DNA of 64,000 bases from Faecalispora jeddahensis (GCF_000577335.1 NZ_CBYL010000002.1:1-64000), one strand, 5' to 3'. Counted from the first letter of the stretch, positions 1-9,302 are shown. Numbers and translations are program-made. The notes: generated by a model from the letters alone, not told the origin.

Positions 1-86
1 TATCCTCAACACTTATTTTTATAAGATCGTTATACTGATTATAACATGCAACGCTCATTTTTCGATATCTAATTTAGTAAAGAGAA

Positions 87-141
87 AAGCTAATAAGACG
101 AAAAATCCTCAGCGTGCTGAGAGCTTTTGTCTTATTAGCTT
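87..141. terminator. Nested hairpin, probable terminator of the 2-hydroxyacid dehydrogenase gene
   Basis: Outer arms at 87-104 and 125-141 are nearly perfect inverted copies, and a perfect inner stem (CTCAGC/GCTGAG, 108-121) sits inside. Read on the minus strand the inner stem is followed by a T run, which fits termination of the gene ending at 249. It could also end a gene entering from the left edge. Confidence 0.6.
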
Positions 142-248
142 CTTTAATAAAAATCAATTTTTCCGTTCCTGCTTATTATTTCTCTATATGAATTGGAATT
201 TGATATCATACCATTATGCTCAGAAGGATATCAGTTTCAATTTACTTT

Positions 249-1199
249 TCAGTCTACTCGATTGATCGGCTGTCCTTTGGAAAAAGCTCTGATGTTATCT
301 TGGATCAATGAAACCAAGCGTTGTCTTGTTTCTAATCCCCGCCATCCCATGTGCGGAGTAATGATAACATTATCCATTGTATACAACGGACTTGCATCAT
401 CTAATGGCTCTACTTCCTGCACATCTAATCCTGCGCCTGCAATTACATTATTTTGTAATGCGTCAATCAACGCTTTTTCATCAACCAATGCTCCCCGTGC
501 AGTATTGACTAAATATGCTGTCGGCTTCATCATTGCCAATGTTTCTTTATTGATCATATGTCTTGTTGATTCGTTTAAAGGGCAATTAAGAGAAATAAAA
601 TCACTTTGCATGAAAACTTCTTCATTTGTTGTAAAGTGAATATTCTCTACATCTGCTCTGGGAGTTCTGGTCGTTACTAAAATTTTCATTCCCAGTGCCT
701 GCGCTACTTTGACGATTTCTTTCGCAATATTTCCATAACCGATAACTCCCAGTGTTTTACCGTTTACTTCTACATGGTTCACCATTAAATGTTTATGGAA
801 ATTATCATGATTCCCTTCTGAAAGCATACGAATCTGTTTTTGCATTGAGCTTGCCAGATTTAAAATCATAAGGATTGCTGTATGGGCCACTCGTTCACTG
901 CTATACGCAGGGATGTTGCATAATATGATTCCTTTTTCACGTACCGCGTCCAAATCGATATTATTATATCCGGTTCCGGCTTCACAAATCATCTTTACAC
1001 TATCAGGGAATTTTCTGATAATGTCACTTGTGACTTTCATTTCTTTCGTTACAACGATTGTAAAACCGTTGACTCGCTCCAAAATTTTATCTTCGGACGT
1101 TTCATCATAGATTACCACTTCGGATGCAATTTTTGAGTAATCAACGTTCCCATCATAATTGACCAGGCCGGCATTTAATACCACAGTTTTATCATTCAT
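249..1199 (-). CDS. D-isomer-specific 2-hydroxyacid dehydrogenase family protein
   Basis: Cytosolic NAD(P)-dependent oxidoreductase of 316 residues, a normal length for the family. The Rossmann motif GVIGYGNIA lies near residue 150. The conserved ARGALVDE stretch (near residue 230), the GLDVQEVEP segment and the histidine of ITPHMG (near residue 280) are all present, which gives the Arg/Glu/His catalytic set expected for reversible 2-keto acid reduction. The start is ATG with GAAGGAGA upstream. Glycerate/hydroxypyruvate or D-lactate-type substrates are both possible; the sequence does not decide. The next gene upstream is about 240 bases away, so it is probably monocistronic. Confidence 0.88.
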   Translation of the reverse strand: MNDKTVVLNAGLVNYDGNVDYSKIASEVVIYDETSEDKILERVNGFTIVVTKEMKVTSDIIRKFPDSVKMICEAGTGYNNIDLDAVREKGIILCNIPAYSSERVAHTAILMILNLASSMQKQIRMLSEGNHDNFHKHLMVNHVEVNGKTLGVIGYGNIAKEIVKVAQALGMKILVTTRTPRADVENIHFTTNEEVFMQSDFISLNCPLNESTRHMINKETLAMMKPTAYLVNTARGALVDEKALIDALQNNVIAGAGLDVQEVEPLDDASPLYTMDNVIITPHMGWRGLETRQRLVSLIQDNIRAFSKGQPINRVD

Positions 1200-1440
1200 A
1201 ATTTTGTCTCCTTCATGTCATCTATATTTCACCTATTTTTAGGAGGTAAAAAGCAGCTCCTTTAGTTCTTTTTCACCTCAAAATCGTCCCTAATCCATAA
1301 TATTTTGTGATCAAACCCTACGGCTTGCTTTCCGAACTACAACGCTGCAGCAGCACCACACACTCCACATGCCTTGAGAGGTCAAAAAAGATGCCGTTTG
1401 AGCTTGGTGGGACCTTGGAGGAAAGTTGCTTTCTCTTATT

Positions 1441-2310
1441 CTATATTTCGACTTCCGTTAAGGTTAAATTCATCGCTCTCCCTCCGACCTTAACTTCAAA
1501 AATTTTATTTTCCTTTACACCTAAAGACACTCGGATTTCAGATGGCCTTTTCATAGAATAACCTTGTTCAAAAATAATGTGTGAAGCTTGCTCCTCGTTG
1601 ATTTTTCCATAGTGGTACAAATAACAACCAAGTGCACCGCTCGATGTTCCTGTGGCAGATTCCTCCGGGATACCATATAAGGGAGCAAAGTTTCTACAAT
1701 AAGCGTTAGCACCATGTAAGGATTTCAAAGAAAAAACATGGTATCCAACAGTATTGTACTTTTGGCTGATTTCTTTTACTTTTTTCATATCCGGTCTGAT
1801 CGAATCTAAAATCTCAATGCTTCTTACAGGAACCATAATATCCCGAAGCCCTGTTGATACAACTTGAACCAACAAGTCTGCTGAAATTTGGGAAGTACTG
1901 ATGTTCAAGGAATCTGCTACTTCATCTTTATCTATAACTTCCGAAAATACAGGAATCGATTGATCCATCATAACAAAATTATCGTTATGAATTTCAATGC
2001 CAAGTATTCCTGCTCTGGTTTCTTGCTCATACTTACCTTGTTTTAACAAATTTAGACTTGACATTGCATAGAAGGTGGCAATCGTAGCATGACCACATAA
2101 GTCCACCTCTTCATTCGGTGTAAAGAATCTCACTTTAAAATCTGCCGCGTTTGATTGTAATACAAAAGCAGTTTCACTGAATCCAAGAACAGCAGCAATT
2201 TTTCTCATTTCTTCCTCAGATAATGAATCTGCATTCATAACAACACCTGCTGGATTTCCGCCTTCTTTTGTTTTAGCAAAAGAATTTAATGTGAATACGT
2301 TTATTTTCAT
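1441..2310 (-). CDS. PhzF family isomerase/epimerase-like protein
   Basis: A 289-residue protein with the PhzF/diaminopimelate-epimerase-like fold. It begins MKINVFTLNSFA, carries GNPAGVV near residue 18 and ETAFVL with the conserved acidic residue near 46, has DLCGHATIA near 70, and ends with the SATGTSSGALGCYL segment typical of the family. The catalytic glutamate of PhzF corresponds to the Glu in SETAFVL. Most non-phenazine PhzF homologues have no known substrate, and there is no phenazine cluster here, so no pathway is assigned. The gene lies 18 bases downstream of the RlmD gene on the same strand and may be cotranscribed with it. Confidence 0.85.
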   Translation of the reverse strand: MKINVFTLNSFAKTKEGGNPAGVVMNADSLSEEEMRKIAAVLGFSETAFVLQSNAADFKVRFFTPNEEVDLCGHATIATFYAMSSLNLLKQGKYEQETRAGILGIEIHNDNFVMMDQSIPVFSEVIDKDEVADSLNISTSQISADLLVQVVSTGLRDIMVPVRSIEILDSIRPDMKKVKEISQKYNTVGYHVFSLKSLHGANAYCRNFAPLYGIPEESATGTSSGALGCYLYHYGKINEEQASHIIFEQGYSMKRPSEIRVSLGVKENKIFEVKVGGRAMNLTLTEVEI

Positions 2311-2328
2311 ATATTTCCAAGCTCCAAT

Positions 2329-3696
2329 TTATGATATATTACGACTTAATCCGACAATTACTTCTGTATGCTTCGTCCTCGGAAACAGATCAACTGGCGC
2401 GATCGGCCCGGCGGCGTAGCCGAGCTCGCGGAACAGCTTCAGATCGCGCGCAAGGGTAGCGGGGTCGCAGGAAACATAAACGATGCGGGAAGGAGCCATG
2501 TCGGCCACCGTGCGGATCAGTTCGGGCGCGCAGCCCTTTCTGGGGGGATCGAGCACCACAACGTCAGGGTGCTCGCCGCGCTGTACCAGCAGCTGCGCTG
2601 CCTCGGCAGCGTCCATACACAGGAATTCCGCGTTTTCAATATTGTTGAGCGACGCATTTTCACGGGCGTTTTCTACGGCCTGCGCTACAGCCTCAACTCC
2701 GATGACCCGTCCGGCGCGGCCCGCCATCGAAAGGCCGATCGTACCGGTACCGCAGTACAGATCAAGTACCGTTTCTTTGCCGGTGAGACCGGCATATTCG
2801 CCCGCCAGCGCATACAGCCGCTGGGCCTGGGCATGATTCACCTGGTAAAAGGACAGCGGAGAAATCCGGAACTGCAGGCCGCACATCCGGTCGGTCAGAA
2901 AATCCTGCCCCCAGACCGTGCGGAAACGCCTGCCCAGCACAACGTTGGTGTCTTCCCGGTTACTGTTGATCAAAACGCTTTTCAGGCCGTCCACTCTCTC
3001 GCGGAGCAGCGCCGCAAGAGAATCCTCTCCTTTGAGGCCGTTCCCATTGACGACCACGCAGACCATCACCTCGCCGGTACCTTCAGCCATGCGCAGGTAT
3101 AAATGGCGCAGCTTCCCCTTATACGTCGTTTCGTCATAGGCACTCTCTCCGCTTTTACGTGCCCATTCCAAAAATGCATCCAGCGCCTGCTCAAACGGCT
3201 TTGGCTGCAAGGCGCAGCGCTCACACTGAACAATGCGGTGGCTGTGGTTCGCATAAAATCCCGCGATCAGATTGCCCTGCTTGTCCTGCCCGATCGGAAT
3301 CTGCGCCTTATTGCGGTAACCGTCGGCATGCTCCGCCCCCACAATCGGGCGGATATCCGGATTCTGCAGCCCGCCGATCCGCTCTATGGCATCGCGCACG
3401 CGGTTTTCCTTTGCCCGCAGCTCCCCGGCATAGGTAATATGGCGGAACGCGCAGCCGCCGCACTGCGCAGAACAGGGACAGTCCGACTCGATCCGTTCGG
3501 GAGACGGCTCCAGAATTTCTTCTATTTTTCCAAAGGCATACGTTTTGGCCGTTTTCAGGATACGGACTTTTAAACGGTCGCCGGCCGCCGCACCCGGAAC
3601 AAATACAGCAATTCCCTCTACCCGGCCCACGCCGCTGCCCTCAGCGGTCATGCCTGTGATTTCTATTTCAACTATCTCATTCTTTTTCAGAAGCAT
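2329..3696 (-). CDS. rlmD: 23S rRNA (uracil-C5)-methyltransferase, RlmD/RumA type
   Basis: 455 residues, the usual length. An N-terminal TRAM domain (about residues 1-60, RNA binding) precedes the iron-sulfur cysteine cluster CPCSAQCGGC (about 73-82). The C-terminal SAM-binding methyltransferase shows LDLYCGTGTIGL (about 315), the DPPRKG motif (about 385) and the nucleophile region YVSCDPATLARD (about 410). Such enzymes make 5-methyluridine in 23S rRNA, or tRNA in some Gram-positive lineages. Which uridine is modified cannot be told from sequence alone. The ATG start has GGAGAG ten bases upstream. Confidence 0.92.
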   Translation of the reverse strand: MLLKKNEIVEIEITGMTAEGSGVGRVEGIAVFVPGAAAGDRLKVRILKTAKTYAFGKIEEILEPSPERIESDCPCSAQCGGCAFRHITYAGELRAKENRVRDAIERIGGLQNPDIRPIVGAEHADGYRNKAQIPIGQDKQGNLIAGFYANHSHRIVQCERCALQPKPFEQALDAFLEWARKSGESAYDETTYKGKLRHLYLRMAEGTGEVMVCVVVNGNGLKGEDSLAALLRERVDGLKSVLINSNREDTNVVLGRRFRTVWGQDFLTDRMCGLQFRISPLSFYQVNHAQAQRLYALAGEYAGLTGKETVLDLYCGTGTIGLSMAGRAGRVIGVEAVAQAVENARENASLNNIENAEFLCMDAAEAAQLLVQRGEHPDVVVLDPPRKGCAPELIRTVADMAPSRIVYVSCDPATLARDLKLFRELGYAAGPIAPVDLFPRTKHTEVIVGLSRNIS

Positions 3697-3760
3697 CGTT
3701 TTCTCTCCGATCGTTTTTTGCTCTGATATCGATCTCTAATAAAAACAACAAATCATAATC

Positions 3761-3797
3761 GTGATATCTCCCCCGCGTTCGGCAGGGGAGATATCAC
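3761..3797. terminator. Inverted repeat upstream of rlmD
   Basis: GTGATATCTCCCC (3761-3773) is perfectly inverted at 3785-3797. It is followed on the plus strand by a T-rich stretch and is T-rich a little further away on the minus strand. A terminator or a structured leader of rlmD are both possible. Confidence 0.45.
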
Positions 3798-4120
3798 TGT
3801 TTTCACTTTTTGATCGCAAATAGATTCTTTCAAAAGTTTAGCATTTTCATGCTATAAATACAAGAAAAGAAAATTCTGTAAAAATTTTTTCCTTTTTGAA
3901 TATTCTAATCTATTGTGTCAATCATAATAAATATTAAATCGCTTCCCCATGCAATTTATGAAAAAAGCAGATTCATTATTAACCTTTTGTTAATTTCTTG
4001 ACTTTGCTGTATTTAGTGGTTTATACTAAGGATAAAGAAAAAAGATATTTCCATATCCAAATTTTATTTGCTTATAAGACCGCGGCGGATGCCGTACCTT
4101 TTTCAATACAACTCCTCCCC

Positions 4121-4164
4121 AAAAAGGCTGAAACCGGTAACTTTTTACCGGTTTCAGCCTTTTT
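4121..4164. terminator. Perfect 20-bp stem bidirectional terminator
   Basis: Arms 4121-4140 and 4145-4164 are perfect inverted copies with a 4-base loop, an A run on one side and a T run on the other, so it can end transcripts from both directions. It most likely ends the minus-strand kinase gene whose stop is at 4448, although 280 bases separate them. Confidence 0.75.
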
Positions 4165-4447
4165 ATCATGCCATCTGTCGTTTTTTCCTGCGCCTCGCCG
4201 CTTTCGCCAAACAAAGGCACTGTATCTTGTACTTATTCTTTTTAGAAGAGACTTTGATAATCGATATTTTTTTGCATGAAGCTTGACCCGTTTCCTGCAA
4301 AAATTCGCAAGAATAGGATTAATTCTCAAATTTTATCATCATTTGCACAATCCGAAACCAGGCAAACTGCAAAAAACAAACGATGACAACAGCGGCATGC
4401 AGAATTCACTCTGCATACCGCGAAACGCAGTGATGAAGAAAAGCCTG

Positions 4448-6253
4448 TTATTCCTGGGAAAGCGGCAGGCGAACCGTAAACGTGCTGCCTTTACCGACCT
4501 CGCTCTCTACGCTCACCTCGCCATGATACAGCGCCGCCAGGTGTTTTACAATGGAAAGCCCCAGGCCCGTGCCGCCGATTTCGCGCGAACGGCTGGTATC
4601 AACCCGATAGAAGCGCTCGAACAGCCGGTCCAGATGCTCCGGAGCAATCCCGATGCCTGTATCGCGCACGCGCACAATCGCCATATGCCGCTGCTGCCGG
4701 GCAGTTACAGTAACCTTGCCCTGCGGAACATTATACTTGATCGCATTTTCGATCAGATTAATAAACAGCTGCCCAATGCGCGTGGGAGAGCAATCGCAGT
4801 ACAGCGACGGGTCTGCGTCCAGCTCCAGCGTAACCGAAGCTTTTTCGGCAACGGGATGCAGCCGTTCTATGGTGGCCATCAGCTCCTCCTTCAGATTGCA
4901 GCGGCGGGCGGATGGATCTTCTTTCGCGTTTTCGATCTGGGAAAGCACAAGCATATCGTCGATCAGATGGTGCAGACGCTCCGCCTCAATATCCAGCACA
5001 TCATAAAAGTACTGACGGGTCTCTTCATCCCGGTCGCCGCTGCGCAGCAGCTCGATGCTTCCACGGATCGAAGTCAGTGGCGTTTTCAGCTCATGCGTCA
5101 CATTGGCCACAAATTCGCTGCGCAGCTGCTCCAGCCGGCGCATACGGGTCACATCGGCAATTACGGCCAGCACCTCGCCATCCTCCCGCTTCCCGGGGAT
5201 CGGCGCGATATACACGTTATACTGCTGCTCCTTGGGGCCTCCGGTCGTCAGCGTTTCACGGCGCGCGGCCTCCTCTTCCCCCTGCTCTCCGGCGCTGCGC
5301 ATCCGGTCGGCAAGCTGGCGGATGAGCAGGCTTCCATCCAGAATACCGCCTTCCTTGAGGTCGCGGGCATTCAGCAGTTCGCGCGCACGCTGGTTCAGGA
5401 ACACGATCCGGTTATTGCGGTCAACGCATAGCACGCCGTCATCCATTCCCTGAAGCACGCCCTCCAGCTGCTCCTGCTTCTTCTGCGTCTGCAGCACCGC
5501 CTGCTCGGTGCTTTCCGCCATAATATTGAACGAATGGGTCAGATCGCCGATTTCGCCGGTATACTGTCCCTGCATGCGTCCCGAAAGGTCGCCTTCGGAA
5601 ATCCGCCGCGCCACCTTGGTCAAGCTGCGGATAGGCAGGGTAAAGCGGTCTGCCATAAACCATGTGACAGTACAAATCAAAATCAGGCCCAGCAGCAGGC
5701 TGAGCAGAGAGCCGACCCAGAATTTCCGCGTTACACGGTCAAGATCTGCAATCGAAAGCGCCGCGCGCAGATATCCCTGATCCGGCAGCCGCACTGCTGC
5801 ATAATAAAAACGCTCGCCGGCATTTTCAGAAAGGCGGACGTCGTAACCGCGCCCCGATTGATCCGCCTGAAGAATTTCAGGCCGGCTCAGGTGGTTTCCC
5901 TTGACGGTATCGTCGTCCACATCTCCCGGCTGTTCGCTGTCCCCGAGCACATTTCCTTTGGAATCAAGCACCGTAATGCGGATCTGCTGCCCCACAGCGG
6001 AAAGACGGTCGCTTTCCTCCCGGGCATATTTCTGGGGATTCGCCCAGATTTTACTGCCCTGCGTCTCCATAATCGCAAGGGAAGCGTCGAGCCGCTTGGT
6101 AAACTCCTCCTGATACTGCTTCTGTACCAGCAGCGCCACGAGCGCAAACGCCAGGCAAAAGCCCACACACAGGATGATGGAGCTCGACAGCATCAGCCGC
6201 TGCTTGACAGAGCCGCTTGAAAAATGGATACGGATGCGGTTCTTCTGTTTCAC
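4448..6253 (-). CDS. phoR: Sensor histidine kinase, PhoR/PnpS type
   Basis: Membrane kinase of about 601 residues. The first membrane segment is near residue 20, an extracytoplasmic domain follows (about 45-165), then a second membrane segment (about 175-200), a HAMP linker, a PAS domain (about 255-350), and HisKA with the phospho-acceptor in VTHELKTPLTSIRGS. The ATPase domain has the N box (NLIENAIKYN), the G1 box (VRDTGIGIAPE) and GGTGLGLSIVKHL. The architecture and the nearby pst operon point to phosphate sensing. I chose the GTG at 6253 because it lies 9 bases after AGGAGG; the in-frame TTG at 6259 is too close. Its cognate regulator is probably the PhoB-like gene at 7799-8497, separated from it by niaR-niaX. 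Confidence 0.88.
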   Translation of the reverse strand: MKQKNRIRIHFSSGSVKQRLMLSSSIILCVGFCLAFALVALLVQKQYQEEFTKRLDASLAIMETQGSKIWANPQKYAREESDRLSAVGQQIRITVLDSKGNVLGDSEQPGDVDDDTVKGNHLSRPEILQADQSGRGYDVRLSENAGERFYYAAVRLPDQGYLRAALSIADLDRVTRKFWVGSLLSLLLGLILICTVTWFMADRFTLPIRSLTKVARRISEGDLSGRMQGQYTGEIGDLTHSFNIMAESTEQAVLQTQKKQEQLEGVLQGMDDGVLCVDRNNRIVFLNQRARELLNARDLKEGGILDGSLLIRQLADRMRSAGEQGEEEAARRETLTTGGPKEQQYNVYIAPIPGKREDGEVLAVIADVTRMRRLEQLRSEFVANVTHELKTPLTSIRGSIELLRSGDRDEETRQYFYDVLDIEAERLHHLIDDMLVLSQIENAKEDPSARRCNLKEELMATIERLHPVAEKASVTLELDADPSLYCDCSPTRIGQLFINLIENAIKYNVPQGKVTVTARQQRHMAIVRVRDTGIGIAPEHLDRLFERFYRVDTSRSREIGGTGLGLSIVKHLAALYHGEVSVESEVGKGSTFTVRLPLSQE

Positions 6254-6419
6254 CCGCAAATCCCTCCTTTTCTATTGGGAAAAGCATATCACTTTTCCCG
6301 AAAATATGCTATGATATTATTCAGCCGAAAGAGCGAAAGTATTTATTTTCCCCTTGCTGCCGGCAAGAGGGAAAGAGATACGGTTTTATGTGCGGATGAC
6401 AATGAGAAAGGGTGGTCCG

Positions 6420-6950
6420 ATGACTTCAGCCGAACGACGTGAAAAAATCCTACAGCTTTTGCAGCACAGCCGCCAGCCGGTCAGCGCCGGGGCCATCGCC
6501 CGGCAGTTTCAGGTCAGCCGGCAGATCATTGTTGGGGATATTGCCCTGCTGCGCGCCGCCAACGAAAAAATAGCGGCCACGCCCCGGGGCTATGTATTGG
6601 AATCCGATGTTCCGGCCGGGGAATACCGTGTGATCATCGCCTGCCGCCACAACGGCAGTGAGATGGAAGATGAGCTGACCACAATTGTGGACAACGGCGG
6701 CAGGGTGCTGGACGTAACGGTGGAGCACGCCGTTTACGGGCAGCTGAGCGGCCAGCTCCGCATTGGTTCGCGCCATGACGTACAGGATTTTATAAATCGC
6801 CTGAGCGCCAGCAATTCCGCCCCGCTTTCCGACTTGACCGGCGGCATCCACCTGCATACCGTCGCGTTTTCCAATTTGCAGGACCGTGACCGCACACTGG
6901 CCGCACTGACTGAAAGAGGGTATCTGCTTGAGCAGCGGGAATCCGACTAA
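6420..6950 (+). CDS. niaR: Niacin-responsive repressor NiaR (HTH plus 3H domain)
   Basis: 176 residues. A winged helix-turn-helix (about 4-60, with VSAGAIARQFQVSRQIIVGDI) precedes a 3H domain (about 70-170) with the histidine-containing segments CRHNG, VEHAVYGQ and GIHLHTV. NiaR proteins repress niacin uptake and NAD synthesis genes when nicotinic acid is present. The transporter gene niaX follows directly and its promoter holds two palindromes fitting a NiaR site. The ATG at 6420 has AAAGGGTGG four bases upstream; the in-frame ATG at 6354 lacks a ribosome site and would add a basic tail that the family does not have. Confidence 0.88.
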   Translation: MTSAERREKILQLLQHSRQPVSAGAIARQFQVSRQIIVGDIALLRAANEKIAATPRGYVLESDVPAGEYRVIIACRHNGSEMEDELTTIVDNGGRVLDVTVEHAVYGQLSGQLRIGSRHDVQDFINRLSASNSAPLSDLTGGIHLHTVAFSNLQDRDRTLAALTERGYLLEQRESD

Positions 6951-6974
6951 ATGATTTGAAAAACAAAATTTTTT

Positions 6975-7026
6975 ACAAAGGTGTCTTGACACCTTTGTTT
7001 TTTTGTTCTAGAATACTGTCAAGACA
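6975..7026 (+). promoter_or_regulatory. niaX promoter with two NiaR-like operators
   Basis: TTGACA (6986-6991) and TAGAAT (7009-7014) are separated by 17 bases, giving a strong sigma-A promoter. The -35 hexamer is inside an 11-bp-arm palindrome (6975-6998) with core TGTC-TT-GACA. A second core TGTC-AA-GACA (7017-7026) covers the expected start site. The two cores are 35 bp apart. The first palindrome is followed by a T run and might also act as the niaR terminator. Confidence 0.75.
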
Positions 7027-7122
7027 CATGTATAGTCAATTGTTATGGAAGTGGCTATACGGGGAGGAAAGCAAACGCTTTTTGAAAGCGGCAACCCTGT
7101 AAAAACTTTTGAGGTGATTGAA

Positions 7123-7713
7123 ATGAAACAAACGAATCAAAAAATTCTGACGATGGTGATCGCGGCGCTGCTTTGCGCGGTGGGTATTGTGATCCCCATG
7201 TTTGCGCCGAAAATCGTACTGGAGCCCATGTCGTTTACGCTGGCCAGTCACGTGGCGATTTTTATTGCGATGTTCATTTCGCCGCCGGTAGCGGTGGCGG
7301 TTACGCTCGGCACCAGTGTGGGCTTCTTCTTTGCGGGCCTACCGCCGGTGATTGCGCTGCGCGCGCTGAGCCACCTCGGCTTTGTGGCAGTCGGCTGCCT
7401 GATTTTGAAAAAGCACCCCGATGTTCTTCTGCGGCCCGCGTCTACCGTGCTGTTCAACTCGATTCTGGCGGTCGTTCACGCCATTTGTGAGGCGCTCGTC
7501 GTCACACTGTTCTATTTTGGCGGCATGCTGAACAGCGGCTTTTACAACAAGGGCTTCGCGTTCTCCGTCCTTTTGATGGTCGGTGTGGGCACGATTGCAC
7601 ACAGCATGATCGACTTCGGCATCGCGCTGGTCGTGTGGAAGCCCGTCAGCCGTGTGATCCAGATTCCCGTCAGCGCCCCCATGGCTTCCTCTCAGAAGCG
7701 CGCGGCACTGTAA
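7123..7713 (+). CDS. niaX: Niacin transporter NiaX
   Basis: 196-residue membrane protein with about six hydrophobic segments, matching the NiaX/ECF-S-like niacin transporters. Recognisable parts are the N-terminal MVIAALLCAVGIVIPM, a segment KIVLEPMSFTLASHV, and GTSVGFFFAGLPPVIALRA. It would bring nicotinate or nicotinamide across the membrane for NAD salvage. I use the ATG at 7123 because GAGGTGATTGA precedes it; the in-frame ATG at 7045 lies only about 20 bases after the predicted transcription start and has no clear ribosome site. Adjacent niaR and the promoter palindromes support the assignment. Confidence 0.85.
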   Translation: MKQTNQKILTMVIAALLCAVGIVIPMFAPKIVLEPMSFTLASHVAIFIAMFISPPVAVAVTLGTSVGFFFAGLPPVIALRALSHLGFVAVGCLILKKHPDVLLRPASTVLFNSILAVVHAICEALVVTLFYFGGMLNSGFYNKGFAFSVLLMVGVGTIAHSMIDFGIALVVWKPVSRVIQIPVSAPMASSQKRAAL

Positions 7714-7741
7714 GGAACACAACCCCCAAAACAAAATATCT

Positions 7742-7778
7742 CGCCCGGTAAATCTGATTCCAAAGGATTTACCGGGCG
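7742..7778. terminator. Convergent terminator between niaX and the phoB-like gene
   Basis: Arms 7742-7754 and 7766-7778 (CGCCCGGTAAATC and its inverse) form a 13-bp stem. A TTTCTATTT stretch follows on the plus strand. It sits between convergent genes. Confidence 0.7.
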
Positions 7779-7798
7779 TTTCTATTTGGGCAAAAGGG

Positions 7799-8497
7799 TC
7801 ACTCCTGCTCCGTGAATTTATAGCCGACGCCGCGCACCGTCTGCACCAGACGGGGGGACTCGGGGTCTTCCTCAATTTTCTGCCGCAGGTAGCGAACGTG
7901 AACATCCACCGTGCGGGTATCGCCGTAATATTCCACGCCCCACACCTTGTCGAGCAAGGCGTCACGCGTCATCACCCGGCCCCGGTGCTTCATCAGCATG
8001 ACGAGAAGATCAAACTCCTTCGCCGTCAGCTCGCGCAGCTCGCCGTTTTTGGTCACCGTATGGCGTGCAATATCCACTGTCAGTCCGCCGCCGGTAAGTA
8101 CCTCTTCCTCTACATCCTGCGCTGCGCGCTCGCTGCGGCGCAGCACGGCACGCACGCGGGCAGCCAGCTCTTTCATACTGAACGGCTTGACAACATAATC
8201 ATCCGCGCCGATCTCCAGCCCCAGCACACGGTCGAATTCCTCTCCCTTGGCGGTCAGCATCAGAATCGGCAGATGCTTTCCCTCGGGGCTTTCCCGCAGG
8301 ATGCGGCAAACTGCCAGCCCGTCCGGGGGCGGCATCATCCAGTCCAGAATCACGGCGTCGGGCCTCTTTTGCCGCACCGCCGCCAGCAGAGAGGTTCCGT
8401 CGGCAAATTCCGCGCTCTCGTACCCCGCGTCTCTCAGGCCAAAGGCCACCAGCTTACGGATATTCGGTTCGTCGTCGGCGATATAAACCAGCGCCAT
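7799..8497 (-). CDS. phoB: OmpR/PhoB family response regulator
   Basis: 232 residues. The receiver domain (about 1-118) has the acidic pair in ADDEPN, the phospho-acceptor aspartate in VILDWMMPPPDG, the Thr/Ser in MLTAKG and the lysine in VVKPFSM. A winged-helix DNA-binding domain follows (about 135-230) ending VQTVRGVGYKF. The start is the ATG at 8497, nine bases after AGGAG; upstream in-frame codons lack this. It is followed on the minus strand only by the niaX terminator and preceded by phoU and pst genes, so it should regulate the phosphate regulon together with the kinase at 4448-6253. Confidence 0.88.
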   Translation of the reverse strand: MALVYIADDEPNIRKLVAFGLRDAGYESAEFADGTSLLAAVRQKRPDAVILDWMMPPPDGLAVCRILRESPEGKHLPILMLTAKGEEFDRVLGLEIGADDYVVKPFSMKELAARVRAVLRRSERAAQDVEEEVLTGGGLTVDIARHTVTKNGELRELTAKEFDLLVMLMKHRGRVMTRDALLDKVWGVEYYGDTRTVDVHVRYLRQKIEEDPESPRLVQTVRGVGYKFTEQE

Positions 8498-8639
8498 TCC
8501 TTGTTCTCCTCTCGATTTTAGGATAAATTCCGATACAAACTCATAACGGTTCCGCCCGTTTTCCGGAATCATGCGGCCGACGATTCAATGCTCTTCAGCC
8601 ACCCGAAAATACGATTCGGTTTCGTGGACGATCTATCTG

Positions 8640-9302
8640 CTATATCTTTTCATTCAGCTCAGGGTGCACGCCGTTTTCGATGTAGATGACCCATTCGGCA
8701 ATATTCGTGGCGTGATCCGCCGTGCGCTCAATATATTTCGTAATAAAAATCATGTCGACCTCACACATCACATTCCGGGGATTCTGCGTGATGATGTCGC
8801 AGACCTCCAGAATGATTTTGGAAAACATGGAATCTACCACGTCGTCGTACTGGCAGATCGCTTTCGCCTCTTCCACATCGCGGGAAATAAACACGTCGAT
8901 CGAGCGGCGGAACATGCCGCGCGCCTCTTCCAGCATGCGCACCACATGCGACAGCGCCAGACTGTTGCCGTTGAAATCGCCGCCCGCGACAATCTCGCAG
9001 ATATCGGCACACTGGTCGGCCACACGTTCCATATCCGTCAGGATTTTCAGGCACGCCGCGATCATGCGCAGATCGCCCGCGATCGGCTGCTGCAGGGCGA
9101 TCAGGTTCAGGCACATTTTTTCGATCTGATGCTCCTGAATATCGATCTGTTCATCACTCTGCGCCACCTGCTGGGCTTTTTCCAGATCCAGCGTGCGCAG
9201 GGCCTCAATCGTTTCAAGCAGGCGGCCGTCCACGTCGTTTCCCATAGAGATCATTTCCTGCGCAAGCTCCTGCAGCTCGCGCTCAAACATTTTCCTCGCC
9301 AT
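8640..9302 (-). CDS. phoU: Phosphate transport system regulator PhoU
   Basis: 220 residues, two tandem three-helix PhoU repeats (about 10-100 and 115-205). The metal-binding repeats are visible as ERVADQCADICE (about 95) and ERTADHATNIAEW (about 197). PhoU couples the PstSCAB transporter to the PhoR kinase and dampens signalling when phosphate is plentiful. Located between pstB and the response regulator on the same strand, with GAGAGGAA before the ATG. Confidence 0.93.
   Translation of the reverse strand: MARKMFERELQELAQEMISMGNDVDGRLLETIEALRTLDLEKAQQVAQSDEQIDIQEHQIEKMCLNLIALQQPIAGDLRMIAACLKILTDMERVADQCADICEIVAGGDFNGNSLALSHVVRMLEEARGMFRRSIDVFISRDVEEAKAICQYDDVVDSMFSKIILEVCDIITQNPRNVMCEVDMIFITKYIERTADHATNIAEWVIYIENGVHPELNEKI

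Larger units (their letters stand above)
3697..4447. other. Long intergenic region with two hairpins and no convincing gene
   Basis: 751 bases, strongly AT-rich between about 3800 and 4080. Apart from the inverted repeats at 3761-3797 and 4121-4164 listed separately, I see no coding signal. The short reading frames here read through the hairpins and have no ribosome site. Minus-strand promoter elements for the RlmD gene should lie near its right end (3700-3760). Confidence 0.6.

Noticed and set aside
193-639. 148-residue plus-strand frame
   Set aside because: Antisense to the C-terminal part of the 2-hydroxyacid dehydrogenase.
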